From Diphasiastrum complanatum (lineage: Eukaryota > Streptophyta > Lycopodiopsida > Lycopodiales > Lycopodiaceae), in contig CM055098.1 of NCBI GenBank assembly GCA_029204225.1, forward strand, positions 54,432,282 through 54,496,281: DNA of 64,000 bases, written 5' to 3'. Shown one piece after another: positions 27,171 to 41,276 of the stretch (positions are counted from its first letter, which is position 1; the number at the start of each line of letters is the position of its first letter). Position numbers and translations under genes: made by a program. The notes beneath the pieces are model-generated. The model ran no database searches. It saw nothing but the letters and a program-made list of their open reading frames with translations, and was not told where the DNA came from.

Positions 27171-28311
27171 GCACTCCAGTTCGATCCACCTTCACCTCAA
27201 TGTCTCTGCCTCACGCTCATGATTGTTTGGAAAGAATGGTTCCAAAAAATCGTTGGACAGATTGCGCTCCACCACAACAAGAATGGAGGCCATCACCACA
27301 TCAGATTTTACAAAACCTTTTGTCTACCTTCTGCCCTAGATTGCTGACAGCTTTCTATTGAGCGAATCTTTCTATAGGGCGGAAGACACCAGTTCAAAGG
27401 CTCATTGATTGAGAAACCAACAGCCCAGTAACAGCGCTAATCTCTCTACAAAGAGGGATGCTACAACACGCAGGTGATTAGCAGGATTTTTTAACAAGAT
27501 TTGTCTTATCTGCTTGGTTCAAAAACAAGGTTACACTCATCTTTCTACAGATTCAACTGCTGGACAGCAATAATCTATAGATTGACCCCTAGCTCCTAAT
27601 GTCCTACAGCCAAAACGGAGTCAGCCTTATTCTCAGAATTTCAGACTTTAGTTTGCAGGTTATATTGAAGTGAGCATAAGCTTATCAAAATTCTGCAGAG
27701 AACAAAAGTTCCAAAGGGGTTATTGATCTTAACTTACGTTCATAGCTCCACTTCCCTCTTAGAATCAAAGTATTAGCACACTACAACTCTACTCTATGCT
27801 CTCAACATGTGGGTTTACAGAAGGATTTGAGTAAAACAATCTTTAATCCTATGCATGCAATAGCTTGAATCATGTTACTATGCTCCAAAAGTACATACAA
27901 ATTGGACAATTTACCTACAAACTATCTATGAACTTGAACAAACAACATGATTCAGAGCATTGTGGACTGATGTAGACAATTCATAACTTCATCTGAGTGA
28001 AATTCAGCAATGAACCAAGTAACCAAATTAACCCTTGCAGATCACTCAACACCATTTTGAAAACTTCCTCAAGAAATCATGAAATTATATATAGGTTCCC
28101 ACATTCGCAACATCTTTTATCAAAAAATCCATGTAGAAGTGCACTCTACCATAATTTCAAAAAGTATGCTACTTATCCGGAATTTGTGAATCCAACTCCA
28201 TTTTTCCCTTGAGAAAAATTGCACTCAATCCGGGATGTAAATCCAAGCGCTTCAAACTTCCAAATCGATGTAGGCTTGTCTCCATCCTATCCAAGACCGC
28301 ATCTTAGCCGA
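25012..28311 (-). mobile_element. Decayed minus-strand LTR element interior (family G/B)
   Basis: AT-rich DNA without a usable frame. Parts match the 45.7-49.8 kb block in the same orientation, for example TTTCTCATGAGTAA near 25471 and 46606. It lies downstream (minus sense) of a primer-binding site and LTR at 28312-28805. It is either an eroded gypsy-type element or a large non-coding derivative. Confidence 0.5.
27131..27169. repeat. (AG)n microsatellite
   Basis: About 39 bases of uninterrupted AG. Confidence 0.95.
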
Positions 28312-28323
28312 GCTCTAATACCA
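28312..28323 (-). promoter_or_regulatory. Primer-binding site, minus strand
   Basis: The minus strand reads TGGTATTAGAGC, one base from the canonical Met-tRNA site. It lies one base from the LTR end. Confidence 0.65.
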
Positions 28324-28324
28324 A

Positions 28325-28805
28325 TGTAAAGACCACTAGGGAAAATACCTAAAATGAGGATAGGAGAACACCACAAGAGAGACAATGGAGCCAAACCGCC
28401 CAACCAAATCTAGATCAAAACTGGATCTAGCCCCCAAGCCATGCCATGTGAAAGCTAGAGGAGAAGAGAGCAACTGGTAACCTGAACCAAAGTTGTCGAC
28501 GGGATAATCCCTACCTCAATATATAGAGAGTAGAGTCATGTGCATGAACCCATGCAATCCCCATGCAGGTCAACTATAAATAGGTTACATCTCTTCATGC
28601 AGTCCTCCTGCCGCATATCCGTCACACGTACATGCACTACTCCAAATGTCTCAATTAGAGTGTCTAGGTCCTCTCAAGGTAATTAGTCACAAACAGGCCT
28701 TGACTTGGAATTAAATCTCGGCGTGGCAAACAACCTCGAATACTGGAGGGTCGGGTCTACCATATTAGGACTATTCCATGTCCTTTACAAAATATGGCTA
28801 TGACA
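28325..28805 (-). repeat. Family B LTR, minus strand
   Basis: On the plus strand it starts TGTAAAGACCACTAGGG and probably ends CTATGACA near 28805. The start recurs at 45725, and an internal part recurs there in inverse orientation. The right end is uncertain. Confidence 0.5.
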
Positions 28806-29304
28806 ACAACTGTCCTAGGTTTATGCACATGAAAACCATGTTGTGTATTGTTATATTTTTGCATTGTAACATATTTAAATCCTCAAAATGTTAATGGCAA
28901 ACTGTGTTTCTAGTTTATTGAAACTTATACTAAGTTAAAATTTTAAATTTCGAACCTTCATTAATTACATAAATGATGAACCCAAGCAAGGATATGCGTA
29001 GAAGGAAAGATGTTATTTGCATGTTATGATCTTTCCTTCTACAAGATGATTACTTCAAAATTCAAAGAACTTATCTCAACCAAAGTTTTGTCAACAGACA
29101 ATTCCTTCATAGTTAGAGTTCCCGATAATTGGTATGCATCTCAATCAGATTATGGAAAACTCACAATCATCATATAGAATAATAGCGTCTTGGCAAAATT
29201 TTAGAAGCATTATTATCATTAGCCTATAGAAGGCTAGCAGCTTTCAAGTTATATCTGTCAAATAAGCATGGTCTTGGGTTTACAAAACTATGTGCTACGA
29301 TGTT
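28806..29304. other. Left flank of the Copia D insertion
   Basis: No gene seen. Together with 35692 onward it is the pre-insertion sequence that Copia D split. Confidence 0.4.
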
Positions 29305-29309
29305 GGCAT

Positions 29310-29993
29310 TGTTAAAAATGCAACAAAATAAGTCCAATTGATCCTAGAAATGATGTAGAAAACACCTAATTAAGATCCAAACAAGATCCAATAGCTAGAG
29401 CACAAATCAATCTATTAATTTCTAGCTTATCTTGGTTTGAACTCCACTTTATGGCTCCAAAATCATGCAAATCCTTCACACATGTGGATGTACGGCCTGA
29501 TGCAGCCTGTGTACTGTACCATCACCCTCCAAACCTTCTAATCATTCCAAAAAACCAAATTCCAATAACAATCATCAAGCAAAATATAGACCAAAACTAG
29601 TCATGAAGGAAGATTTCAATTTTACTCATAATTGGATGGCAAATTCATCACATATTTATACATAAATGGCTCGGATCTGAGCATTTAGGGATACCTATGA
29701 TCCATGACTTATAGCCCTAGTTTATAACATAGTTGGTCATAAGATCCACCCTAATCTGGGGTCAAGATCTTGAGATCCAAAACAATCTAAAAATTGCTAT
29801 TTTTAGCTCCTAGAATCTCTCTAGCCTATCTATGCACAATTTGGCCTCATTCCAAAGGAGCCATTCCAAAGCTAGGTTAGGAATAATACTTATGAAAAGT
29901 ACCCTATGCTTTTTGGCACGTGTGACATCCCACAACATGGCCACATTACAATTTACAAGGGGAAAAATCAAACTAGCTTGTGTAAATTTAACA
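29310..29993 (-). repeat. 3' LTR of Copia D
   Basis: Minus strand TGTTAAATTTACAC ... AACA, 684 bp, similar to 35033-35686 with small indels. The purine tract GTGAGGAGGAG lies just outside (30004-29994). Confidence 0.92.
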
Positions 29994-30006
29994 CTCCTCC
30001 TCACAA

Positions 30007-30725
30007 CTAGTTTGTAGATAACATAGCCTTGCTTATCAACCAAAGGGCTGATCTTAACTTCATAAATGAATCTCTTTGAAGTGTTTTAGTGAGGATATCA
30101 GCAACACATTCACTACTTGCCACATGCTCCAAAGATATCTCCTTAGATTGAAGCTTTTCTCTCACAAAATGATGAGAGATCTCAATATGCTTTGACCTTG
30201 CATGGAAGATTGGGTTTGTTGCAAGGTGTTGGTCTGAAGTGTTGTCATTATAAAGGATTGGAACATCATCTAAACTCATGACCTTTAGCTCCATTGGTAG
30301 CCTTTTGTCCAAAGAATCTCCTTTGTAGTTCTTGGGAGAGGTTTGTACTCGACCTCGATAGACTCAAGTGAGATGGTTTCTTGTTTCTTTGATAACCAAG
30401 AAAAACCTCATCCACCATGAATGTTGCATAGGCACTTGTGGAAATCTATCCCTCTTATCACCTGCAATATCCAAGTCACTAAGGCATGCAAATCAATCAT
30501 ATCCCCTCTATAGAGAATTCCATGATCTAGAGTGCTCGAGAGGTATCTCAAGATTCTTATAAGTTGCCTATAAAGAGTGATGTCTATGAAGGATCCTTCA
30601 TCACCTTTATTGAGCACTTTTACATCTTGTTCCATTGGTGTTTCTACATGCTTACAATCTTGCATCTTGAATCTATTGAGAAAACTTTGAGAATACTCAG
30701 ATTGGCCAAGCCTTTTGTGCCACAA
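30007..30725 (-). pseudogene. Copia D: fused pre-integrase, RT thumb and RNase H pieces
   Basis: Minus strand. The frame from 30725 starts WHKRLG (pre-integrase motif) and jumps straight to the RT thumb (QSFLNRFKMQDCKHVETPME). The integrase and RT palm, including the YVDD site, are gone. A second deletion joins LYRQLI to RILRYLSST. RNase H follows in other frames (LATNPIFHARSKHIEISHHF, ECVADILTKTL) and ends at 30007. These are remains of a single polyprotein. Confidence 0.85.
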
Positions 30726-30780
30726 ATCAAAGTTGGAAATATTGAGGCTATCATCACAATGTTAGTGTCCACATAGGCAT

Positions 30781-30968
30781 CTAGTTTGAATAGTCTACTC
30801 TTATGCCTCTAGCAATGGTCTTGCCATCCTTCTTGATGTTACATGCATTTGAGGTGAACTCCACAAGAAATTCATTGTCAAGCAATTTGCCTACAAGTTC
30901 GTTCTTAGTGATGCTATGAATGTAAAGTACTAACCATCTATCTTGATCTTCTTTGAAGATCCCAAGCA
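30781..30968 (-). pseudogene. Copia D protease/pre-integrase piece, downstream of nested element
   Basis: Minus strand. ACNIKKDGKTIARGIRVD corresponds to the stretch between protease and the LWHKRLG motif. The coding sequence is split by the nested family C element; its other half ends at 33219. Confidence 0.6.
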
Positions 30969-30973
30969 CAAAG

Positions 30974-31297
30974 TGTGAAAGATTTGGGATCAATTCAGAT
31001 CCAAACCTACTAATGATCTTTGGTTACAAAAAATAAGCTAATCCACCAATCTTGCCAATCTAGAAAAATCAGCATCTACACAAAAAATGAGATGCAAACT
31101 CTATTAAAACTTGATCAAACATGAATCAAAACATAAATAGAAGCTATTGTTCGTACAGTAGCAGTATCCTACTATATTTCACACGTGTGAACTTGAAAAT
31201 AGCAAATATTGATCATTCTACACATAGAATTGCAAGACATCACAAGTATAGTGCACCAAATGGATAGTAGAACCCAAGAGAACCATCTATAAGCATG

Positions 31298-31392
<95 letters not shown>

Positions 31393-31570
31393 CTATTCTC
31401 TTTATCCACGAGTTACATCCTTTTATAGCAGGTCCAAAACCTAAATTGTCACTTGGTTTCTCTCCAATATGAAAAACCCTACTATTTTTAGGACTAGATT
31501 CAATGTACCCAACATTCAAATTTGAATCTACTCAAACTCGACTTCTAATCTTTCCCACACTTTCCAAAAG
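30974..31570 (-). repeat. 3' LTR of nested Copia C, U3 start deleted
   Basis: It ends (minus sense) TCTTTCACA at 30974 and matches 32566-33070. TATA box CTATAAAAG at 31428-31420, and TTCACACGTGTGAA at 31178-31191. Confidence 0.88.
31301..31388. repeat. (GA)44 microsatellite at the LTR start-site region
   Basis: It begins 32 bases downstream of the LTR TATA box on the transcribed (minus) strand, where it reads (TC)n. Confidence 0.95.
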
Positions 31571-32553
31571 TACCTCTTGATCATCAACTTGATCATCAAA
31601 GTCATTGAACAAACTTTTTTTTCCAGATCCATTACTTGTTGTAAAAACATCAAAACATCCAATAGCTTTCTTGTCCTTAGGTAACTCCACCAATCTCCAT
31701 GTTCCATTCTTCATAAGAGCTTGATACTCAAGATTTCATTGCTTGGATCCACTCCTCTTATTTTCCTACTTCATCTACACTTGTAGGTTCATCAAATGAT
31801 GTTAGGAAAACAAAATAATTTCCATAAACTTCATCATATGTGAGCCTTGAAGGCATATGTTCTCCTTGGCTTTTGACTTGATGAAGGTCCATCATCACCA
31901 CCATCCAAAGTAGGATCCTTCTCATCAACATCAAGAATGTTAGATCCATCCACTTCACCATTAATCATGCTTGAAGACACCTTTGGAATCCCCTCATCAA
32001 AAATGACATCTCTACCAACAATCACTTTGTTAGTAGAAGGAATGTAAACCTTGTAGACTTTACTCACCTCACTATATCCAACAAAAATACCTCTTCTTGA
32101 AGATGGATCCTCCTTGGTACTATCATCAAGAGTGATGTTGACATAGCATGTGCTTGATCAACCTATGATCTATCCTCAATCTAATGACTCTTGCCACTTC
32201 CTAAGATTAAAACACACTCAAATGAATTCCAACAACCTCACTGTCTAGAGATCCAATCAAAATTAGGTTTTTGACAAAATCATAAAAAATTGAATATTTC
32301 AAAATCTATATGCAAATGCAAACTATTAGCCACCACTTAGGCTATTATAATGATTCCAAAAATTGGCCAAATCCAACATGTAAATTGAAAAATCAAAATT
32401 GATCAAGATTATAAACCTATATACTGTTTTGATCTACAAAAGATCCAATCTACATAAGCAAGAAACTCGATTTTGGTGTGGAATCCAATCTAGCATGCTC
32501 TAGCATTGATATTTTCTCCAAATATTGACCTCCTTCATAACCTAAAACACAAG
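31571..32553 (-). pseudogene. Interior of nested Copia C: integrase end and linker only
   Basis: Minus strand. Recognisable parts are RRGIFVGYSEVSKVYKVYIP and VGRDVIFDEG (integrase C-terminus), an acidic linker, SRLTYDEVYGNYF and NGTWRLVELPKDKKAIG (start of RT), spread over three frames. Gag, protease, the integrase core and catalytic RT are missing. The remainder next to the primer-binding site (32100-32553) is leader-like. Confidence 0.75.
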
Positions 32554-32565
32554 CTTGGATACCAT
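32554..32565 (-). promoter_or_regulatory. Primer-binding site of nested Copia C
   Basis: Minus strand TGGTATCCAAGC next to the LTR end; diverged from TGGTATCAGAGC at two bases. Confidence 0.7.
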
Positions 32566-33213
<648 letters not shown>

Positions 33214-33218
33214 CAAAG

Positions 33219-34210
33219 GTGTTGATCCTACTTCTTCTACTTTACAAGAACGATTATTTTTTGTAAAAATTGACTTGATGGGACCATCATAAGTTGAGAA
33301 GGCCGAGAAATACTCCCTCTTGCTTTTCATGTGGGAGCTAGCCCCACTATCTATCCACCACCGGTCTTCTCCTTTCATGCTTGAAGATGAAAAACTTGAC
33401 ATTATGAGAGAGTCTTCATGTGAACTCTCCTCTTCCTCTTTGCTTGGCTTTGAGCTTTCTTCCACTTGAAGCACTCGGAGGCATAATGCACCATCTTGCT
33501 ACAAAAGTAGCACTTATCTCTTTGACTTATCCTTCTTGGGCTTGCTTGAGCTTGGACTTGAAGATCCATCTTGATCTTCACCTTTTACTTGGTTCATCTT
33601 GAATGCACCACCTTTGCCTTTGGATTTGCCTTTGCTCTTGATGAAAAGAGCCTTTTCATCTCCATCATTTAGGGAGAGCTTCTCCATCCTTGACTTGATG
33701 TGAGTTCTCCTACTCTCCTCGGCCACGAGGACTCCTTGGAGATCTTCAAGAGAGGGCAACTTGACCATGATTGCATAGCCTTGCACCAAGTTAGCAAAAT
33801 CCACGCTTAGTCCATTGACCAAGTTCACATTCCTTAATGGAATCTCCTATGTAAGCAAGCTCCTTGTTTAAGTCTTTAACTCTCAAAACATATGAATGAC
33901 CACTCTCTCCCTTGGCTTGAAAGCATTGAAGGATTTGGTTCTTCAAGGATAGCAACCTTGAAGTGTTCTTAGATTCATATATTTTTTGAAGAGTTTCCCA
34001 TGCTTCTTGAGCAGAGGTGCAAGCACCTACCTCCTTAAGAAGCTCATTTGCTACATTCATTTTTACACAATGGAGGGCAATCTTGCACCTCTTCTTGTAT
34101 TTTGTAGCTTCTTGAGGGTGAATAGGCTCATCCTCATCACCACTCACAATGTCCATTAGATCTTGCAAGACAAGAATGGACTCCATTCTTAGCTTCCAAA
34201 TAGAGTAATT
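33219..34210 (-). pseudogene. Copia D gag and protease start
   Basis: Minus strand. Gag opens with NASNYSIWKLRMESIL near 34221, then ALHCVKMNVANELLKE and YESKNTSRLLSLKNQIL, changes frame near 33820, and goes on with VLVAEESRRTHIKSRM. A Lys/Ser-rich stretch follows. The zinc knuckle is degenerate. The protease site WWIDSGASSHMK is retained at about 33360, and the frame is cut at 33219 by the nested element. The sequence resembles Gag of families A and C but is distinct. Confidence 0.85.
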
Positions 34211-34243
34211 AGAAGCATTCATTTGGATCCAAGAGATATGCAT

Positions 34244-35019
34244 TTATGGAAGTCATCTCTCTCTAATCAAGAGCTTGATCACAAAAAATGGATGCAAAAT
34301 AGAAATGATTGACAATCTAGCTATCCCACTACTTAGGGACTTAAGAAGATTCAAACCTTGACCTCTCAACAAGATCCTACTTGATCTTGAGCTAAATCAA
34401 ATCTATTTGAAACAACAAAAATGGAAACTAGCTTGAATTGGAATGAAAATTGGATGTAGAATTGCCTCCTCCTTTATCTCGACTTCACAAGGTACTTGGA
34501 TTCACCTAACCTGAACCAAAAGCAATCAAATGTGCATAAATACCTCTTCAAATCATCCCTATAAAATCAGGTTGAATCACCATGCAATAATTAATCCAAA
34601 CAATTTCACCAAAACAAGCAAAAATGAACACAATCTTGACTAGAATTGCATCCTATGATGAGAACTTGCAATTGGGCTGACCCTAAAAATGACTTTCAAA
34701 GACCTTAATAAGCCTAAGAAATACCTACTGCAGCACCAAGAATGCTGATCTACCTTCTTATTGAATGATTGAAAACTATTTTTTGTGATTGACTCCACAA
34801 ATCGAGTAGCATCCAAAAAGAAGGAAAAAAGTTGTTATTTTGATCCTCAACCCAGTTTTTGTAGCTAATCCACCTGTAAATAAAATCCCATTAGATCTCT
34901 CTTCACTCAATTACATCAAAAATTGAAGGTCCTAATCATAGATTATGTCTAGATAGCAATCAATGCTTGAATTGCATCAAAATCTATAATCCTAGCATGA
35001 CTTATAGCTCTTTTTTTGG
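34244..35019 (-). other. Leader of Copia D
   Basis: Non-coding sequence between primer-binding site and gag; no long frame. Confidence 0.6.
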
Positions 35020-35032
35020 ATTGGCGATACCA
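35020..35032 (-). promoter_or_regulatory. Primer-binding site of Copia D, diverged
   Basis: Minus strand TGGTATCGCCAAT adjoins the LTR end. Only the first seven bases match the Met-tRNA site. Confidence 0.6.
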
Positions 35033-35686
35033 TGTTGAAAATGCAACAAGATAAGTCCAATTGATCCTAGAAATGATGTAGAAAGCACCTAATTAAGATC
35101 CAAATAAGATCCAGTAGCTAGAGCACAAATCAATCTATTGATTTCTAGCTTATCTTCGCTTGAACTCCACTTTATGGCTCCAAAATCATGCAAAATCCTT
35201 CACATGTGTGGATATACGGCCTGATGTAGCCTGTGTACTATACCAGCACCCTTCAAACCTTCTAATCATTCCAAAAAAACAAATAAAATTAGTTATGAAG
35301 GAAGATCTCAATTTTACTCATAATTGGATGGCAAATTCATCACATATTTATACATAAATGCCTCGGATCTGAGCATTTAGGGCTACATATGATCCATCCA
35401 TGACCTAACCTTAGTGTCTAACCTAATAGGTCATAATATCCACCTTAATTGGGGTCAAAATCTTGAGATCCAAAACAATCTAAAAATTGCTATTTTTAGC
35501 TCCTAGAATCTCTCTAGCCTACCTATGCACAATTTGGCCTCATTCCAAAGGTGCCATTCCAAATCTAGGTTAGGAATAAGACTTATGAAAAGTAACCTAT
35601 GCTTTTTTGCACGTGTGACATCCCACAACATGGCCACATTACAATTTACAAGTGGAAAAATCAAACTAGCTTGTGTAAATTTAACA
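35033..35686 (-). repeat. 5' LTR of Copia D
   Basis: 654 bp with TGTT...AACA ends, matching 29310-29993. Confidence 0.92.
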
Positions 35687-35691
35687 GGCAT

Positions 35692-37141
<1,450 letters not shown>

Positions 37142-37354
37142 GGTCAGGTTAAACTCATCCCTAGAAAGGCCCTTCCTCTCTCTTTATCAGATTTCCATCC
37201 TCTCACCATGCTCAATATTTCGCACAAAATCATTGACAAAGCTATAGCCTCTTGCTTGTCACCACTATTGGGCTCCATCCTTCCTTGTGAGCAATTCGGC
37301 TTTCTCAATGGCCGCAACATAATGAATTCCATCCTTAATATTTGGGAAAAGTAA
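37142..37354 (+). pseudogene. LINE (L1-type) reverse transcriptase fragment
   Basis: Seventy codons on the plus strand, without an ATG start, ending TAA at 37352-37354. LIPRKALPLSLSDFHPLTML, the following HKIIDKAIASCLSPLLGSIL and EQFGFLNGRNIMNSIL match the RT block common to plant non-LTR elements (LIPK...DFRPISL...YKIxxK...LP...Q.GF..GR.I). The catalytic FADD region is absent. This enzyme copies LINE RNA at the target site; here only a relic remains. Confidence 0.78.
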
Positions 37355-37556
37355 AAAAGGAGTCACACAAGACTTTCATATTGGCCTACTCTGTTGGTGA
37401 AATATGGACCCCTAACGCTATTCTAACTTGCCTTATTATCAAGGATCATGGTCAAGGGAGGTGATTGATTCGCATACTAGACAATTGGCAATAGGGCCAA
37501 AGTGCATGGGGCAAGACCTTTATAGAGGTTTGATGTATTCATTTACCATTTAGTGG

Positions 37557-37558
<2 letters not shown>

Positions 37559-37645
<87 letters not shown>

Positions 37646-37651
37646 TATATA
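37559..37651. repeat. Compound (TC)n(AC)n(AT)n microsatellite
   Basis: TC to about 37630, AC to about 37645, then TATATAT. Confidence 0.95.
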
Positions 37652-39261
37652 TTATTCATTTGCATAAGTTTAGGGTTTTGTAGACCACTCGGCCTACCTT
37701 AGGAGGGATTGGATCAAATCCATAGCTTTTCTAATATTAATTAGGGCCAAGTCTATGTGTTACTAATATGATCATTTATGCTATATATTGAAAGGGCTCT
37801 TGCGTAATACTTCAGTCTATTGAAATGACAGGTCATAAATATTTCAAAGTAAATGAAAGCTTTTCATCTACCATTACACAGAATGCTTAATGGTTTTGGT
37901 TTGAGGTGGTAGTATGGGTAATGGTATACTTGGGTATATTGGAATTAGTAAGAACATTTTAGCTTGTGGTAGAAGCAATTGTAATGCGGAACATCTAGTC
38001 ACTCATAAATAAGGTAGTTTAAGAGGAGCATGTTAATGTCAATTGTCACGTTGCTCAAGTCATTTGAGTCTCATGATGCACAAGTTACACGCAAATTTGT
38101 CATCCACATTTTTAACAAAATTTAGAAGATGGTGGCTAAAATTGGGTGTCAGTCGAACAACCACAAATCATTAAAGATCATGTTCATAATGCTTCTTAGT
38201 ATGACCAATGTAATATTGTAATTTATCGTTATATGTCATGTGGTAAAATGAATGCAATGTCTTTTGTTTTTATTGAACTATAAAAGTTTGTCGATGACTT
38301 TGACAAGTTTCAATCATTTTTGCTTGGTTATAATTTTTGGTATCCAAGCTTTTGCTTGCTGAAAAACTTTCCCATGCACTCTACAATTCCCAATGGTAAT
38401 ACAAATACAAAAAAAAGAGGAGGGGGACATGCCTCAAATTATTAATCTTCAAAATCTAAGCCCATAAAAAAGAGCATATTGGGACCCATACAAAATCCTT
38501 GAAAAATATCGCTGCTTCTATTAAAAATGATGGGAAAACCCATGATCAAACAAGAGGATTAAAGTATTTAAATACCGTAGAACGGCATATAAAAAAGATA
38601 TTACAACACATAAAAAGTCAAACAAGTGTATGACAAACAACTTTTAGACAAAGTTTAAAATTTTCCAATCTTTTGTCCTTGTTATTTGACTTACCTTTCC
38701 ATTGGGTTCAACATCCATTCAATAATTGCCTTGGGCCTTCTATAGGCCATTTCAAGAATGGAAAGGTCACTAAACAATCCACTCCCAACACAAAAAAATG
38801 TATCCATGCATGAAATACCAATCTTTCCATAAACAAATAACATAAGACCCCATAATAGTGATTCCCTTTATGTTTTCACTGGATACGAACATTATAAGAG
38901 CCATCTCTGATCTTGATATTGTTTCAGAGCGCACACGGTGAGTAAGAGCTTACATTTTGAGAAGGCATAAAATGCTCACACTTGGAAGCATCTTGAATGC
39001 TTCTCAAAAAGTTCTAAGAAACTGAACCGGCATCATTTACACACTTAGAAATAGTGCTACCATAAATTCAAAAAAGAGGTAAAAAAATTTTGCTAAAGGA
39101 ATCCTGTATGTTTGTCAGCTTCCATCGTGGACGTCACGTCACATCTGTGATTTTCAAGCCTCTCATTTAAGCAAAGAAATGAGATTGACTTGCCTGGTTG
39201 ATGATGTGTGCAGATGCTATGAAGCCTTTAAACCATCACTATATACAGAAAGCAAGATTGA
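37652..39261. other. Non-coding region with no feature seen
   Basis: AT-rich. The part next to 39262 should hold the 3' UTR of the minus-strand gene; the poly(A) site is not identifiable. Confidence 0.4.
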
Positions 39262-41054
39262 TCAGAAAGCACTCGGCCAGGTTGCGTCACTGCCCACTCT
39301 AGGGAAGCTAGCAGAATGCTTTGGAGCAGCACGATCCACCTTGAATGTAGATCCACACATGTGGCCTTGGCTATCCACCCTTGGAACGGCTTTGACTTCA
39401 TTCAAGGGATGTTCGAAACTGCTAAGGCCTCCTTTGGAGGAGAAGAAACAGCCTGTTGCAGCACCATTGCGGATCAGGCAGAGGGCAACGGCATCATATT
39501 GTGCAAATGTGGAACAGAAGACTAATATTAAAGCAGAAACACGGAGATGGTGTATGGTGTACCTGCCGGAAAGGGGGCAAATGATTTCCCGCAACCTGCC
39601 TTGAGAAGTTGTGCGTCGTCGGAGAAACAGAGAGATCCATCAGAGGTAATGCCCCAGAAGAAAGGCACTTTGCCTTGACAATCCTGCACGTGTAGAAAGC
39701 AAGGAGAATCCTTATTCGAAAAAGCAAATTGCATAACATCCTACAGCAGCTTAAAAAATGAATCCATCCCACTCAATGATTGCATGCCTGAAGAAACGGC
39801 GTTCGAAATAGTCTATAAAACGGAATGAAGCCAGAAACCTACCGCAGCAGCCAGGATTGTGCGAGTGTGATTATCAAAGAGGACAAAGGCAAATTGCCCA
39901 GATAAGTCCCCCATGACTTGATCTACAGGGTATGGAGCACGATCTCTTAGAGCTCTGTATATTTCTATCACCTGTTTCACTTCATCTACATTCTTGGACA
40001 GCCCATATTGCTGTCTTAGAGAGGGAAGATTATCAAGCACTCCTACAAATACACAAAAGATGTCATCAACCACAGCGAACGTCCTGCAAGATTCAAATAG
40101 CACTCCACGATTTTAGAAAGCATGAAATTCATTAAGCATGTCTAAAAGCAGCGGCCTCTAATAAATAGATGCCACTGATAACTACTTACCTGTCACTATT
40201 GTTTTACAGCCAAAACTTGGCAAGAATCACACAACAAAACATCACGACAACATTTGAATCTAAAAGAAAAACTGCATAATTTAACGTGGTAAACTCTTTA
40301 ACCAATGAACGGAAATTTCATAGCACAACAGCGTTCCTTTACAACATTTAGATCTTAAAGAAAACCTTATGGTTTACTGTTGTAAACTGTTAGCTGTGAA
40401 TTGATCCTTTTATGAGTATTAACAGCGTTCCTTAATGACATTCCTACTAGCATAATCCTAAGTATAATCACAAGCATAAGCCCAACCTGAAGACGCCAAA
40501 ATCGATGTATGAAAAATTTACAGTTTGAATCTCTAATACTGTAAACTAAGATTTGTTTGTCTTATAAGTACCAAAGTTCCTTTAGCATTTCTACTAGCAT
40601 GCTAGTTTAATCAAGTCCAACCTGGGTACGCCAAAGTCAATGTGGTAAAAAAAATTTAAAGATTAATGCCGTAAGACTCAAAACTGTGATTATTTTAGGC
40701 ACAGAACAGCGTTCCTAAACGACATTTCTACTGGCATAATGCTATGGATAATCACAAATACAAGTCCAACGCTTAAACATGTCAGAAGGATCTAGATTTG
40801 TCATAAATCAAAAACATGACGAAAATGAAACAGAGAAAGAGTCGGGCATGCCTGGGACGAAGTAGAGCTTGGCGTTTAGAAGTATAAGCGACAGCACTGT
40901 CTTCGTCGAACTGCACAGATATAGCTTGGGGATTGTTGTGTGAAAAAAAACGTAATATTTCAACGCCTTTCTTTCTGCAGTCGGGACTGGCACCGCCAGG
41001 GGCACTCAGCTCCTCTGGTGCATGAGCCAGAGATTTGTGAAAAATTCCCAGCAT
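39262..41054 (-). CDS. Aluminium-induced/TSJT1-like protein (GATase-type domain, YGL and LRDR motifs), four exons
   Basis: Exons 41054-40852, 40083-39843, 39683-39563 and 39452-39262 total 756 bases and encode 251 residues without a stop. The N-terminus MLGIF and HAPEELSAPG, LRPR at the first junction, QQYGL (YGL 94-96), LRDR (113-116) then APYP, and KVPFFWGITSDG are hallmarks of the plant stem-specific TSJT1/aluminium-induced family. It has a glutamine-amidotransferase-like (DUF3700) fold and no N-terminal catalytic Cys. Members respond to aluminium, auxin and stress; their biochemical role is poorly known. Introns 2 and 3 are GT-AG. Intron 1 must begin GC to keep LRPR in frame (CCCAG|GCATGC). 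ATG 41054 gives the conserved start; an earlier GTG two codons upstream does not. A 5' UTR intron is possible at 41082-41163. Confidence 0.92.
40371..40777 (-). repeat. Tandem repeats within intron 1 of the TSJT1-like gene
   Basis: About three diverged units of roughly 135 bases, each with a variant of AACAGCGTTCCTTAATGACA, a CTAC(T)AGCATAAT-like block and AAGTCCAACC. A partial fourth copy lies before 40371. Confidence 0.65.
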
Positions 41055-41081
41055 TCTCACAGATATAGACCCTAACTATTT

Positions 41082-41163
41082 CTGCTCAAAAAAATCTCGA
41101 TGTAAGTAAGTGAACTTGACAAACTCAAGCAATTTCAAAGTAGTTGATTCTGGTTCGCCGTAC
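41082..41163 (-). other. Possible 5' UTR intron of the TSJT1-like gene
   Basis: Minus strand: TTGCAG|GTACGG at the right and TTTTTTTGAGCAG|AAAT at the left, 82 bases. The splice signals look good, but use is inferred. Confidence 0.4.
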
Positions 41164-41276
41164 CTGCAACGGCGATGAAACTCTAACCCGATCAGATATA
41201 TTGAGCGAGTTTAAGACCGTGAGAGCTTGTCACAATCAAATACACAACAAATCACCATATAGAACAAACTGAAGAT

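Noticed and set aside
29830-30020. Plus-strand and minus-strand 60-77-codon frames in the Copia D LTRs, present in both copies
   Set aside because: They are in LTR sequence, differ between the copies and show no motif.
39179-39604. 141-codon plus-strand frame
   Set aside because: It lies antisense over exons 3 and 4 and intron 3 of the TSJT1-like gene, which has conserved motifs and splice sites.
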